NCBI RefSeq assembly: GCF_016411865.1
Contig: NZ_JAEKJA010000011.1
Location: 180,240-244,239, forward strand
Direction of reading: 5' to 3'
Source: Acuticoccus mangrovi
GTDB taxonomy: Bacteria; Pseudomonadota; Alphaproteobacteria; Rhizobiales; Amorphaceae
Length of the DNA: 64,000 bases
Shown here one piece after another: positions 51,151 to 58,753 of this stretch. The position numbers and the translations under genes are program-made. Within the stretch, counting starts at the first letter, position 1. Every line of letters starts with the position of its first letter. The notes under the pieces are model-generated. The model was not told the DNA's origin. It did not search any database and worked only from the letters and a program-made list of their open reading frames with translations.

Positions 51151-52871
51151 CAAGCGACCTCCTCAAGGGACGTGTCGGTGTGCACCACCGGCACCCAGTC
51201 GGCGACGATCTCGGTGCCCGACAGGCGGAGCACCTGGTTGCGGTCGAATTCGGGATCGGTGGCGGTGTAGTCGAGCCGCTGGTGGGCACCGCGGCTCTCG
51301 CGGCGGTTGAGCGCGGCGAGCGCGATGCACTCGGCCACCTCCACCGCGTTGCGCAGGTCGAACCAGTCCTCCACCGTGGTGTTGTGGGCGTGGCCGGGGC
51401 TGAGCGGCACGGTGGCGAGGTCGTTGGTGCGGATCTCGCGCAGGCGCTCCAGCGCCGCCGTCAGGGACGCCTCGTCGCGCATCAGCCCGACCTTCTCCCA
51501 CATCATTTCCTGCACCTCGAACCACAGCTCGCCGATGGTGGCGGTCGGTCCGGTGCCGCCGGCTTCGGCGCGGGCGTCGATCTCGCCGATGAGCGCGAGT
51601 GCCGGAGCGGCGGCGGCCTCCTCCCACACGAGCGCGCGCCCGGCGGCCATCGCGGCGGCGAAGCGGCCGGCCCGCTCGCCGAACACGAAGGCCTCGGGGA
51701 TGGCGTTGCCGGAGAGGCGGTTCGCCCCGTTCGCCCCACCCACCGCCTCGCCGGCGGCGTAGAGGCCGGGCACGTCCGTCGCCATCTCGCCGTCCACGCG
51801 GATGCCGCCCATGTGGTAGTGGGCGATCGGCGCCACCTCCACCGCATTCTGGGTGAGATCGATGCCGTTCTCGGCGAGGAGGTCGATCACCGGGCCGAAG
51901 GCGCGGCGCAGCTCCGCCTCGGGCACGTGGGTGAAGCTCAGATAGGCGCCGCCGGCGGGGGAGCCGCGGCCGGCCTCGTTCTCGCGCACGATGGCGTAGG
52001 CGGTCTCGTCACGGGTGGCGGTGTATTTGCCGCCGTCGGAGAAGCCGTAGTTCTCCAGGAACTCGTCCATGTTGCCGTTGAGAAGGCGACCGCCGAGCTT
52101 GTAGCGGAACGGGTCCCACATGATCGGATCCATGCCCACGAGGCGCGGGGCGAGGTGGCCGATGGGGAAGAATTGCGGGAACTCCATGTCGAGGAGGCTC
52201 GCCCCGGCGCGCAGCGCGATGGCGTAGGCGTCGCCGCCCATGTTGGCGGAGGCGGAGTTGCGGCGGAACAGCTTGGTGAGACCGCCGGCCGCCATCACCA
52301 CGGCCTTGGCGGCGATGGTCACCACCTGTCCGTCGTCCACGTTGACCGCGACGGCGCCTATGGCACGGCCCTCGTGCACCACGATCTCACGCACCGAGAG
52401 GCCGCTCACGCGCCGCACGCCCTTGGTGCGGGACACCTTCACCCGCATGGTGCGGGCGACGGCGGGGCCGGTGTTCAGAAAGTCCACATAGACGCAGCGC
52501 GGCACCGAGTGACCCGGCGCCATCACGCCGTTGATCTTGCCGTCCTCGCGGCGGGCCCAGCCGACCTTCCAGGCGTCGAGCTCGCGAATGCGGTCGGGCG
52601 CCTCCTTGCACAGGATCTCCGACAGCTCCTCGTTGCAGAGCCCGCGGCCGGCCTTCAGCGTGTCGCGATGGTGCTTGAGCCAGCCGTCGTCGCCGTCCTG
52701 GTTGAGGGCGGCGGCCACCGTCATCTGCGCCATGATGGTGGCTCCGCCCCGGCCGACGATGCTCTTGTCGACGAGGAGCACGTCCGCCCCGGCGTTGGCC
52801 GCGGCGATGGCCGCGTACATGCCGGCGGCGCCGGCGCCGATCACCAGAACATCAGCATCTAAGTGCGGCAT
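51150..52871 (-). CDS. SdhA/FrdA/AprA-like FAD-dependent oxidoreductase
   Basis: A 573-residue flavoprotein. FAD binding: DVLVIGAGAAGMYAAIAAAN (residues 7-26) and VVMAAGGLTKLF. The active-site region includes GHSVPRCVYVD, and IAHYHMGGIRVDGEMATDVP carries the substrate-binding His. GLYAAGEAVGGANGANRLSG and the C-terminal helical domain end with WFDLRNAVEVAE. Family members reduce or oxidise C4 dicarboxylates or APS; the partner here is a one-cluster ferredoxin-like subunit, so another substrate is likely. It is first in its operon, with a TTGACA-N17-TACAGT promoter and a TGACATGTCA palindrome upstream. Divergent from gntR. Confidence 0.9.
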   Translation of the reverse strand: MPHLDADVLVIGAGAAGMYAAIAAANAGADVLLVDKSIVGRGGATIMAQMTVAAALNQDGDDGWLKHHRDTLKAGRGLCNEELSEILCKEAPDRIRELDAWKVGWARREDGKINGVMAPGHSVPRCVYVDFLNTGPAVARTMRVKVSRTKGVRRVSGLSVREIVVHEGRAIGAVAVNVDDGQVVTIAAKAVVMAAGGLTKLFRRNSASANMGGDAYAIALRAGASLLDMEFPQFFPIGHLAPRLVGMDPIMWDPFRYKLGGRLLNGNMDEFLENYGFSDGGKYTATRDETAYAIVRENEAGRGSPAGGAYLSFTHVPEAELRRAFGPVIDLLAENGIDLTQNAVEVAPIAHYHMGGIRVDGEMATDVPGLYAAGEAVGGANGANRLSGNAIPEAFVFGERAGRFAAAMAAGRALVWEEAAAAPALALIGEIDARAEAGGTGPTATIGELWFEVQEMMWEKVGLMRDEASLTAALERLREIRTNDLATVPLSPGHAHNTTVEDWFDLRNAVEVAECIALAALNRRESRGAHQRLDYTATDPEFDRNQVLRLSGTEIVADWVPVVHTDTSLEEVA

Positions 52872-52912
52872 CGATCATACCTCGCGTGCACGAGTGGGCG
52901 GCTCGTGTGGAA

Positions 52913-52942
52913 ACTGTAGGTCTCGAGTCGTGACATGTCAAA
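52913..52942 (-). promoter_or_regulatory. sigma-70-like promoter with TGACATGTCA operator, flavoprotein operon
   Basis: On the minus strand, TTGACA (52941-52936) and TACAGT (52918-52913) are separated by exactly 17 bases and lie 42 bp upstream of the flavoprotein ATG. The -35 box is inside the palindrome TGACATGTCA (52931-52940). The same palindrome with the same flank occurs upstream of the molybdenum-hydroxylase operon at 61281. A repressor bound here would cover the -35 box. The GntR protein encoded next to it is the obvious candidate. Confidence 0.7.
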
Positions 52943-53085
52943 AGACTTCTAATGAAATGTTTCGACTTGCGGTAGGGTCCACCGATGTGTTCCGATCCGA
53001 CGGTTGTTGCCGTTCCCCGGTTCGCGCAGATTGGCGCTGCGGACCGTGGCAGCGAATCGCGAGCGCCGAAAACGGAGCGGGCTGG

Positions 53086-53775
53086 GTGGACGAGATCGGA
53101 CGCAAGAAGGGGCTGGGTGAGCAGGCGTTCGAGCGGCTGAAGCACGACATCGTCTGGTGCCATCTCTCGCCCGGCGCCGAGGTCAGCGAGGCGCACCTGT
53201 GCCAGCGCTACGGGCTCGGCAAGGCGCCCATCCGCCACGCCCTCTCCCGCCTGGTGGAGAACGGCTACGTCATGGCCATCCCGCGCCGCGGCCACGTCAT
53301 CACCCCCATCACGCTGCAGTCGGTGAAGGACATCTTCGACATGCGCCTGCTGCTGGAGCCGGCCGCCGTGGAGCGGGCCTGCGGCCGGGTCGACGAGGCG
53401 CGGCTGCGCCAGCTCGACGCCGAGTGCGAGCAGAACTACGAGCCCGGCAACGTCGAGAGCGAGGCCCGCTTCATGGCCGCCAACCGGCGCTTCCACATGG
53501 AGATCGCCCGCGCCTCGGGCAATGCCCGCCTCGCCGCGTCGCTGGAGCAGATCATGGAGGAGATGATCCGCCCGCTGCACCTCGGCTTCGTCATCCGCGA
53601 GCGGCCGAGCGAGTTCAACTCCGAGCACAGCGCGCTGATCGACGCGGTGGTCGGCGGGGCGCCGGACGAGGCGCGCCGGATCACCGCCGAGCACATCGAG
53701 AGCGTGCGCGCGCTGGTGATCGACGGCATCCTCACCCGCACCTCGATCCTGAGCGCCAACATCGCGCCGGCCTGA
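53086..53775 (+). CDS. GntR-family (FadR/FCD subfamily) transcriptional regulator
   Basis: A 229-residue regulator. The winged HTH covers residues 8-75 (EAHLCQRYGLGKAPIRHALS, GYVMAIPRRGHVITP). The all-helical FCD ligand domain follows, with the usual metal-binding residues in DIFDMRLLLEPAAVERA (Asp), ANRRFHMEIARASGN (His), EHSALIDAVVGG (His) and ITAEHIESVRALV (His). GTG 53086 has GGAG nine bases upstream and gives the typical length; an in-frame ATG at 52957 would add 43 unmatched residues. It lies between two minus-strand catabolic operons that share the TGACATGTCA element. I infer that it controls both. Confidence 0.92.
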   Translation: MDEIGRKKGLGEQAFERLKHDIVWCHLSPGAEVSEAHLCQRYGLGKAPIRHALSRLVENGYVMAIPRRGHVITPITLQSVKDIFDMRLLLEPAAVERACGRVDEARLRQLDAECEQNYEPGNVESEARFMAANRRFHMEIARASGNARLAASLEQIMEEMIRPLHLGFVIRERPSEFNSEHSALIDAVVGGAPDEARRITAEHIESVRALVIDGILTRTSILSANIAPA

Positions 53776-53820
53776 GCGCGGGGTCAGTCTCGGAGGAACG
53801 CACCGCGGCATGGGTCTCGC

Positions 53821-54633
53821 CTAGCCGCTGTAGCCGATGTCGGACCAGATCCGGTCGCAGTAGTCGCGGAACTCCGGCATCTTGCGCACCTCGCGCAGGT
53901 CGCGCGGGCGCGGCAGATCGATGTGGTATTCGCTGCGGATGCGCCCGGGCGGCCCTTCCATCACGATGACGCGGTCGGACAGGCTGACCGCCTCCTCGAT
54001 GTCGTGGGTGACGAACACCACCGACTTCTCGTGCCCGCTCCAGATGCGCAGGAGCTCGCGACCCATCGTCATCTTGGTCATCGCGTCGAGCGCACCGAAG
54101 GGCTCGTCCATGAGATAGAGCTCCGGCCCGTAGGCGAGGAGCCGGCCGAGGGCGGCACGCTGGCGCATGCCGCCCGAGATGTGGGCGGGCAGATAGTCGC
54201 CGAACTGCGACAGGCCGAGGAGCTGCAGCAGCTCCGCGATGCGCCCCTTCCGCTCCGCCGGCGGCGTGCCGTTTAACTCCAGCGCGATCGAGATGTTCTG
54301 CGAGACGGTCGCCCACGGCAACAGCGTGTCGCGCTGGAACATGAAGCCGACGCCCTTCGGCGGCCCGGTGATCTCCTCGCCGCCGACCACCACGCGCCCT
54401 TCCGACACGGGGGTGAGGCCGGACAGGAGGCGCAGCACGGTGGACTTACCGCACCCCGACGGGCCCACGATCGACAGGAACTCCCGCTCGGCGAGCGACA
54501 GATCGATGCGGTCGAGGACGCGCTTGGGGGCACCGGCGGGATCGGTGTAGATCTTCGATGCCTGCACCATCTTCGCCCGCACAGGGGCAGCCGGTGCCGG
54601 CGACGTCGCCGCTGCGGTCGCGTGATCCACCAT
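53821..54633 (-). CDS. ABC transporter ATP-binding protein (NMT1/taurine type)
   Basis: A 270-residue ATPase and the last gene of the molybdenum-hydroxylase/transporter operon. Walker [19 protein letters not shown] loop: MFQRDTLLPWATV. Signature: HISGGMRQRAALGRLLAYG. Walker B: LYLMDEPFGALD. Switch: FVTHDIEEAVSLSDR. The set belongs to the SsuB/TauB/ThiZ branch. ATG 54633 is preferred because the region upstream of it is the spacer after the binding-protein gene (20 bp). It converges on gntR (45-bp gap). Confidence 0.93.
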   Translation of the reverse strand: MVDHATAAATSPAPAAPVRAKMVQASKIYTDPAGAPKRVLDRIDLSLAEREFLSIVGPSGCGKSTVLRLLSGLTPVSEGRVVVGGEEITGPPKGVGFMFQRDTLLPWATVSQNISIALELNGTPPAERKGRIAELLQLLGLSQFGDYLPAHISGGMRQRAALGRLLAYGPELYLMDEPFGALDAMTKMTMGRELLRIWSGHEKSVVFVTHDIEEAVSLSDRVIVMEGPPGRIRSEYHIDLPRPRDLREVRKMPEFRDYCDRIWSDIGYSG

Positions 54634-54653
54634 GCGCGTCCTCCTTCGCTCGG

Positions 54654-55613
54654 TTACTGCAGCAGCGACGGGTCGAACGCCTCGTCGAGCGGCACGGGGC
54701 TCAGCGAGGTGTCCATCGTCGGCAACAGGTCGTTGATCGTGTCGAACGAGGCCTGTGAGACGATGCCGCCTTCCGGCATGCGCGTCGTCATGCTCTCGGC
54801 GATGGCCGCGACGAGCTCCGGCGAGAAGTTCGGGTACATCTCGGCGATGATCTCCTTGGCGAACTCCGGGTCGGCCTTGAGGTCGGCGATCGCCTTGCCG
54901 AGCGCGCCGGCGAGGGCCTTCGCGGTGTCCGGGTTCTCCTCGATCCAGGACTTCAGCACGATCCACGTGAAGGCCGGGTAGGACATCTCGCGGAAGTCTT
55001 CCACGATTTTGTAGGCGCCCGGCGTCTGCATCAGGTCGACGACGTCGTTGTTGATGAACATCGCGGCGTCGACCTGGTCGGTCTGCATCGCGGCGCGGCG
55101 GGACTGGCTGTTGCCGCCGGCGATGATGGTGAAGTCCATGTCGGGGTCGAGCCCGGCCTGGCCGATCATGTAGCGCAGCGTGTTGTCAGTGAGGCTGCCG
55201 GGCGAGGTGATCGCGATGCGCTTGCCCTTGAGGTCCTCGAGGCTCTCGTAGGGCGCGTCGCCGTCGGCGAGCAGGGCGTAGGAGTGGTGCTCGTCGAAAC
55301 CGGCGAGAATCTGGGCCGGCATGCCGCGCGCGGAGAGGCGCAGCACGTGGTCGGCGGCGCACAGGCACGCCTCGATGCTGCCGCCCACGAGGGCCTGCAC
55401 GGTGGCGCCGCCGCCCTTGAAGTTGAGCATCTCCACCTCGATGCCGGCATCGGCGAAGTAGCCCTTCTTGTCGGCGGCGTAGACCGGGGCGAGCGCCTCG
55501 CTGAAGGCGGCGACGCCCGCTTTGATCTTTGTCTGGCCGAGCGCCGGCGCGGCCGCAGCGGCGAGGACCAGTGTGGCGCAGGTAAACGTTCTAAGCGTTG
55601 CTGTGACCGACAT
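54654..55613 (-). CDS. ABC transporter substrate-binding protein (NMT1-like)
   Basis: A 319-residue periplasmic binding protein with a signal peptide (residues 1-26, ending APALG). The mature protein begins KIKAGVAAFSEALAPVYAAD, followed by KKGYFADAGIEVEMLNFKGG, GGSIEACLCAADHVL and LKGKRIAITSPGSLTDNTLR, as in NMT1/THI5 and SsuA-type proteins. It should serve the permease and ATPase encoded on either side. The ligand is unknown, but co-transcription with a molybdenum hydroxylase suggests it is that enzyme's substrate. Confidence 0.92.
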   Translation of the reverse strand: MSVTATLRTFTCATLVLAAAAAPALGQTKIKAGVAAFSEALAPVYAADKKGYFADAGIEVEMLNFKGGGATVQALVGGSIEACLCAADHVLRLSARGMPAQILAGFDEHHSYALLADGDAPYESLEDLKGKRIAITSPGSLTDNTLRYMIGQAGLDPDMDFTIIAGGNSQSRRAAMQTDQVDAAMFINNDVVDLMQTPGAYKIVEDFREMSYPAFTWIVLKSWIEENPDTAKALAGALGKAIADLKADPEFAKEIIAEMYPNFSPELVAAIAESMTTRMPEGGIVSQASFDTINDLLPTMDTSLSPVPLDEAFDPSLLQ

Positions 55614-55658
55614 GTGAGTTCCCTTGTTGCCGGGGTGGTTGGAGCGGGTGAAACGGGG

Positions 55659-56432
55659 TCAGCGGACGGGCATCGCCCACCGTTCCAGAATGTTGACGAC
55701 CTGATTGAGAAGAACGGCGACGACCATCAGCGCCGCGAGGCCGGCGAAGAGGCCGGTGGTGTCGAGCCGGCCGCTGGCGTGCTCGATGTACCAGCCGAGC
55801 CCGCGATTGGCGCCGAGCAGCTCGCCGAGCACCGAGCCGATGAGGGCGAGGCCGACGCTGATGCGCGCCGCCGAGAACAGCCACGGCAGCATCGAGGGCA
55901 GCTGCAGCTTGCGGGCGATGTAGAGGCGCGAGGCGCGCATCGAGCGCATCATGTCGATCTGATCCTGATCGACCTCGCGCAGCCCCTGCATGGTGTTGAG
56001 GAGGAAGATGAAGACCACGAAGGAGAAGGCCATCATCACCTTCGACAACAGCCCGATGCCGAAATAGAGGATGAAGAGCGGCGCCAGCGCGATGCGCGGC
56101 AGGCTGTAGAGACCCATGATGTAGGGGTCCGCCGCCTCGGCGAGGCGCGGCAGCACGTGCAGCGCGAGCCCAACCACGACGCCCACCACCATGCCGAGCA
56201 GCAGCCCCAGCAGCGCCTGCCACACCGTGGCGCTCGCATGCCACACCAGCGCGCCGCTGACGGCGAGCTGCCAGAGCCGCTCGGCGACGAGCACCGGGCT
56301 CGAGATCCAGAAGGTGTTGATGACCGTGCCCGACAGGCCCTGCCAGATGAGCACCGCCGCCACGAACAGCGCGGTGCGATCCACCCAGAGGCGCACCCGG
56401 CGGCCGGTCTTCGAAGGGGTCTTGGTCGTCAT
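55659..56432 (-). CDS. ABC transporter permease
   Basis: A 257-residue membrane protein with six helices. The first is TALFVAAVLIWQGLSGTVIN. ATPase-docking EAA region: IDMMRSMRASRLYIARKLQL. It ends IARISVGLALIGSVLGELLG-like AARISVGLALIGSVLGELLG and LDTTGLFAGLAALMVVAVLL. It belongs to the SsuC/TauC branch. Gaps of 37 bp upstream and 45 bp downstream fit a single operon with both binding proteins. Confidence 0.93.
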   Translation of the reverse strand: MTTKTPSKTGRRVRLWVDRTALFVAAVLIWQGLSGTVINTFWISSPVLVAERLWQLAVSGALVWHASATVWQALLGLLLGMVVGVVVGLALHVLPRLAEAADPYIMGLYSLPRIALAPLFILYFGIGLLSKVMMAFSFVVFIFLLNTMQGLREVDQDQIDMMRSMRASRLYIARKLQLPSMLPWLFSAARISVGLALIGSVLGELLGANRGLGWYIEHASGRLDTTGLFAGLAALMVVAVLLNQVVNILERWAMPVR

Positions 56433-56469
56433 GTGATCGATCCGTCGGCGATGGCGGAAGGGAGGCCGC

Positions 56470-57384
56470 TCACAGGGCGCCTCCCGGCGGGAGCACGACC
56501 TCGTCCCAGGGAACGTCGCGCTCGAGATGGCCCATGGTGCGCATGAAGCGGTTGAGGCTCGTGACGTCGTCGGGCGTGATCGCGGTGTCGTAGAAGGGCA
56601 GGTCGCGCGTCACGAGGGTGGCGATGAGCCCGGCCTCCTCTGCCGGAAACAGGCGGCGGCCGATGGCTTCGGCGCGCGCCGGATCCTCGCGCAGCAGCCG
56701 GTGCGCCCTGGCGATGGCACGCATCGTCGCCTCGCCGAGGCCCGGATGGCGGGACAGCCCCTCTTCGGACGCGGCGATGCTCGCGAAGGTGAGGCCGCGC
56801 GCCTCGGGAGGCCCGTCGCCGCGGCGTACGTCGAGGATCACGTCGCCGATCCCGTGCCGCACGGCGAGCTCGGCCGCCATGCCGTTGGCCCAGAAGCCGT
56901 CGATGAGGCCCGCCTCCAGCGCCTTCTGCGCCATCAGCCCGAAATTGGGGCCGACGCCCTCCATCTTGGGCACGGGGGCGATGGTGATGTCGTTCGCCTC
57001 GGCCGGCATGCCGGCGGCGGCGAGGAGCCCGCGCAACCCCATCTCCACCCACGGCGCCGCGCCGATCTTGAGCCCGCGCAGGGCGGCGAGATCGCCTCGC
57101 GCCGCCCCGAGGTCGCGGCGCAGCACGAGGAACCAGTACATGTGCCGCGACTGGGCGCAGAGGAGGCGCACTCCCTGCCAGCCGGGAAACACGCCGAGCG
57201 CCGCATGGGCGCTCGCGGCGACGAGATCCACCGCCCCCTCGCGCAGCGCCTGATAGGCCCGGTCGGGCGGGAAGATGACCTCGACGTCCATGTCGATCCC
57301 CTCCTCGCGGAAGGTGCCGAGCTCCACTGCGGCGAGCGCCGGGAAGTAGGAGTTGGAGATGAGGTCGGGGACCGCGATCTTCAT
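56470..57384 (-). CDS. ABC-type substrate-binding-like protein without a signal peptide
   Basis: A 304-residue protein with the NMT1/SsuA-like fold: MKIAVPDLISNSYFPALAAV, ELGTFREEGIDMDVEVIF, REGAVDLVAASAHAALGVFP. LRGLKIGAAPWVEMGLRGLL and VTRDLPFYDTAITPDDV follow. Unlike the other binding proteins here, it starts directly with the first strand and has no signal peptide. Its ATG follows the TAG of the 2Fe-2S subunit gene with no spacer. It may be a cytosolic ligand sensor or an enzyme derived from a binding protein. A missed upstream start is unlikely because the preceding bases code for the 2Fe-2S subunit. Confidence 0.85.
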   Translation of the reverse strand: MKIAVPDLISNSYFPALAAVELGTFREEGIDMDVEVIFPPDRAYQALREGAVDLVAASAHAALGVFPGWQGVRLLCAQSRHMYWFLVLRRDLGAARGDLAALRGLKIGAAPWVEMGLRGLLAAAGMPAEANDITIAPVPKMEGVGPNFGLMAQKALEAGLIDGFWANGMAAELAVRHGIGDVILDVRRGDGPPEARGLTFASIAASEEGLSRHPGLGEATMRAIARAHRLLREDPARAEAIGRRLFPAEEAGLIATLVTRDLPFYDTAITPDDVTSLNRFMRTMGHLERDVPWDEVVLPPGGAL

Positions 57385-57891
57385 CTAGCGCGTCTCCGGG
57401 GTTGCGCCGCCCGCCGGGGCGTTGAGCACGGCGAGGGCGGCGTCGACCATTCCCTGATAGCCGGTGCAGCGGCAGAGATTGCCGGCGAGGGCGTGGCGCA
57501 CCTCCGCCTCGTCGACGGGCCGGCCGGACAGCTCGCGCTGTAACTCCAACAGCGTCATCAATACGCCCGGCGTGCAGTAGCCACACTGCAGGCCGTGATG
57601 CTCCGACAGCGCCGCCTGCAGCGGGTGGAGCGGCGCGCCGTCGGCGGCAAGGCCCTCCACCGTCTCCACCGAGCGGCCGCGCGCCTGCACCGCCAGCATC
57701 AGGCACGAGCGCACCGAGGCACCGTCGACGAGCACGGTGCAGGCACCGCACACCCCGTGCTCGCAGCCCACGTGCGTGCCGGTGAGGCCCAGCGTGTGGC
57801 GCAGGAAGTCGGCAAGATTGCGCCGCGGCTCCGCGACGCCGGTGCGGGGTTGGCCGTTCACCGTGAGCGAAATCTCGATGGTGTCAGCCAC
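57385..57891 (-). CDS. molybdenum hydroxylase 2Fe-2S subunit (CoxS/XdhC-type small subunit)
   Basis: A 168-residue subunit with two 2Fe-2S clusters. The plant-ferredoxin-type cluster is GCEHGVCGACTVLVDGASV with the fourth Cys in RSCLMLAVQ. The helical domain cluster is QCGYCTPGVLMTLLEL with AGNLCRCTGYQGMVDA. It carries electrons from the molybdenum centre to FAD. The GTG start at 57891 has GGAGG seven bases upstream and overlaps the medium-subunit stop by 8 bp. Length and spacing are standard for the xanthine oxidase family. Confidence 0.95.
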   Translation of the reverse strand: MADTIEISLTVNGQPRTGVAEPRRNLADFLRHTLGLTGTHVGCEHGVCGACTVLVDGASVRSCLMLAVQARGRSVETVEGLAADGAPLHPLQAALSEHHGLQCGYCTPGVLMTLLELQRELSGRPVDEAEVRHALAGNLCRCTGYQGMVDAALAVLNAPAGGATPETR

Positions 57892-58753
57892 CCGTCGACC
57901 TCCGTGCCCGTTCGCCGGCGCGCCGCACGACCCGTTCGGTCAGCGTCGCCGCGAGATGCTGCTTGTCTTCGGCCGCCATCAGCCCGTCACCGTCGGCGGG
58001 CAGCGCGCGGGCCGTCTCGGCGAGCGCGGCGAGGGCCTCGCCCTCCGGCGCGGCGCCCACCATGGCGTCGACGGCGAGGCGGGCTGGCGCATGGGTGAGC
58101 CCACCGATCGCGACCGACAGGCGCGCCACCCTCCCCGCCGCGTCGAGCAGCACCAGCGCGGCGACGGAGACGATGGCGTAGCTGTCGCCGCGCCGCGTCA
58201 CCTCGTCGAAGGCGGCGCCGTGGCCTTCCGGCCAGAGCGGCACCTCGACGGCCGTCAGCACCTCGTCGGGCTCGATCTCGGTGGTGAGGTAGTCGCTGCC
58301 GAAGTCGGCGACCGGCATGCGCCGCGCCCCGCGCAGGCTCTCGAGCACGACCTCGGCGTCGAGCGCGACGGCGGCGACCGGCAGCTCCGCCGTCGGGTCG
58401 AAATGGGCGATGCTGCCGCCCACCGTGCCGCGGTTGCGGATCTGCTGCACGCCCACGCGGCCGAGCGTCTCGACGAGGAGCGGGCAGACTCGCGCCACCG
58501 TCGCCGAGCGCTCCGCGGCACGCTGGCGGGTCATCGCGCCGATGACGAGACGGTCGCCGGCGACCTCGATCCCGTCGAGCCCGCCGACGGTGTTGAGGTC
58601 GACGAGGTTTTCCGGCGCCGCGAGGCGGAAGTTCATCATCGGCACCAGCGATTGGCCGCCGGCGATCATGCGGGCGTCGTCGAGCTCGGCGAGGAGGGCG
58701 AACAGCTCCTGCCGCGTCGTCGGCGCGTGGTAGGCGAAGTTCGCCGCCTTCAT
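57884..58753 (-). CDS. molybdenum hydroxylase FAD subunit (CoxM-type medium subunit)
   Basis: A 289-residue FAD-binding subunit of a xanthine oxidase-family hydroxylase. The FAD loops are visible: ARMIAGGQSLVPMMNFRLA (about residues 28-46) and RNRGTVGGSIAHFDPTAELP (about 107-126), followed by a CO-dehydrogenase-flavoprotein C-terminal domain (DSYAIVSVAALVLLDAAGRV). It passes electrons onward to an acceptor. The ATG overlaps the large-subunit stop by 4 bp. Confidence 0.95.
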   Translation of the reverse strand: MKAANFAYHAPTTRQELFALLAELDDARMIAGGQSLVPMMNFRLAAPENLVDLNTVGGLDGIEVAGDRLVIGAMTRQRAAERSATVARVCPLLVETLGRVGVQQIRNRGTVGGSIAHFDPTAELPVAAVALDAEVVLESLRGARRMPVADFGSDYLTTEIEPDEVLTAVEVPLWPEGHGAAFDEVTRRGDSYAIVSVAALVLLDAAGRVARLSVAIGGLTHAPARLAVDAMVGAAPEGEALAALAETARALPADGDGLMAAEDKQHLAATLTERVVRRAGERARRSTGG

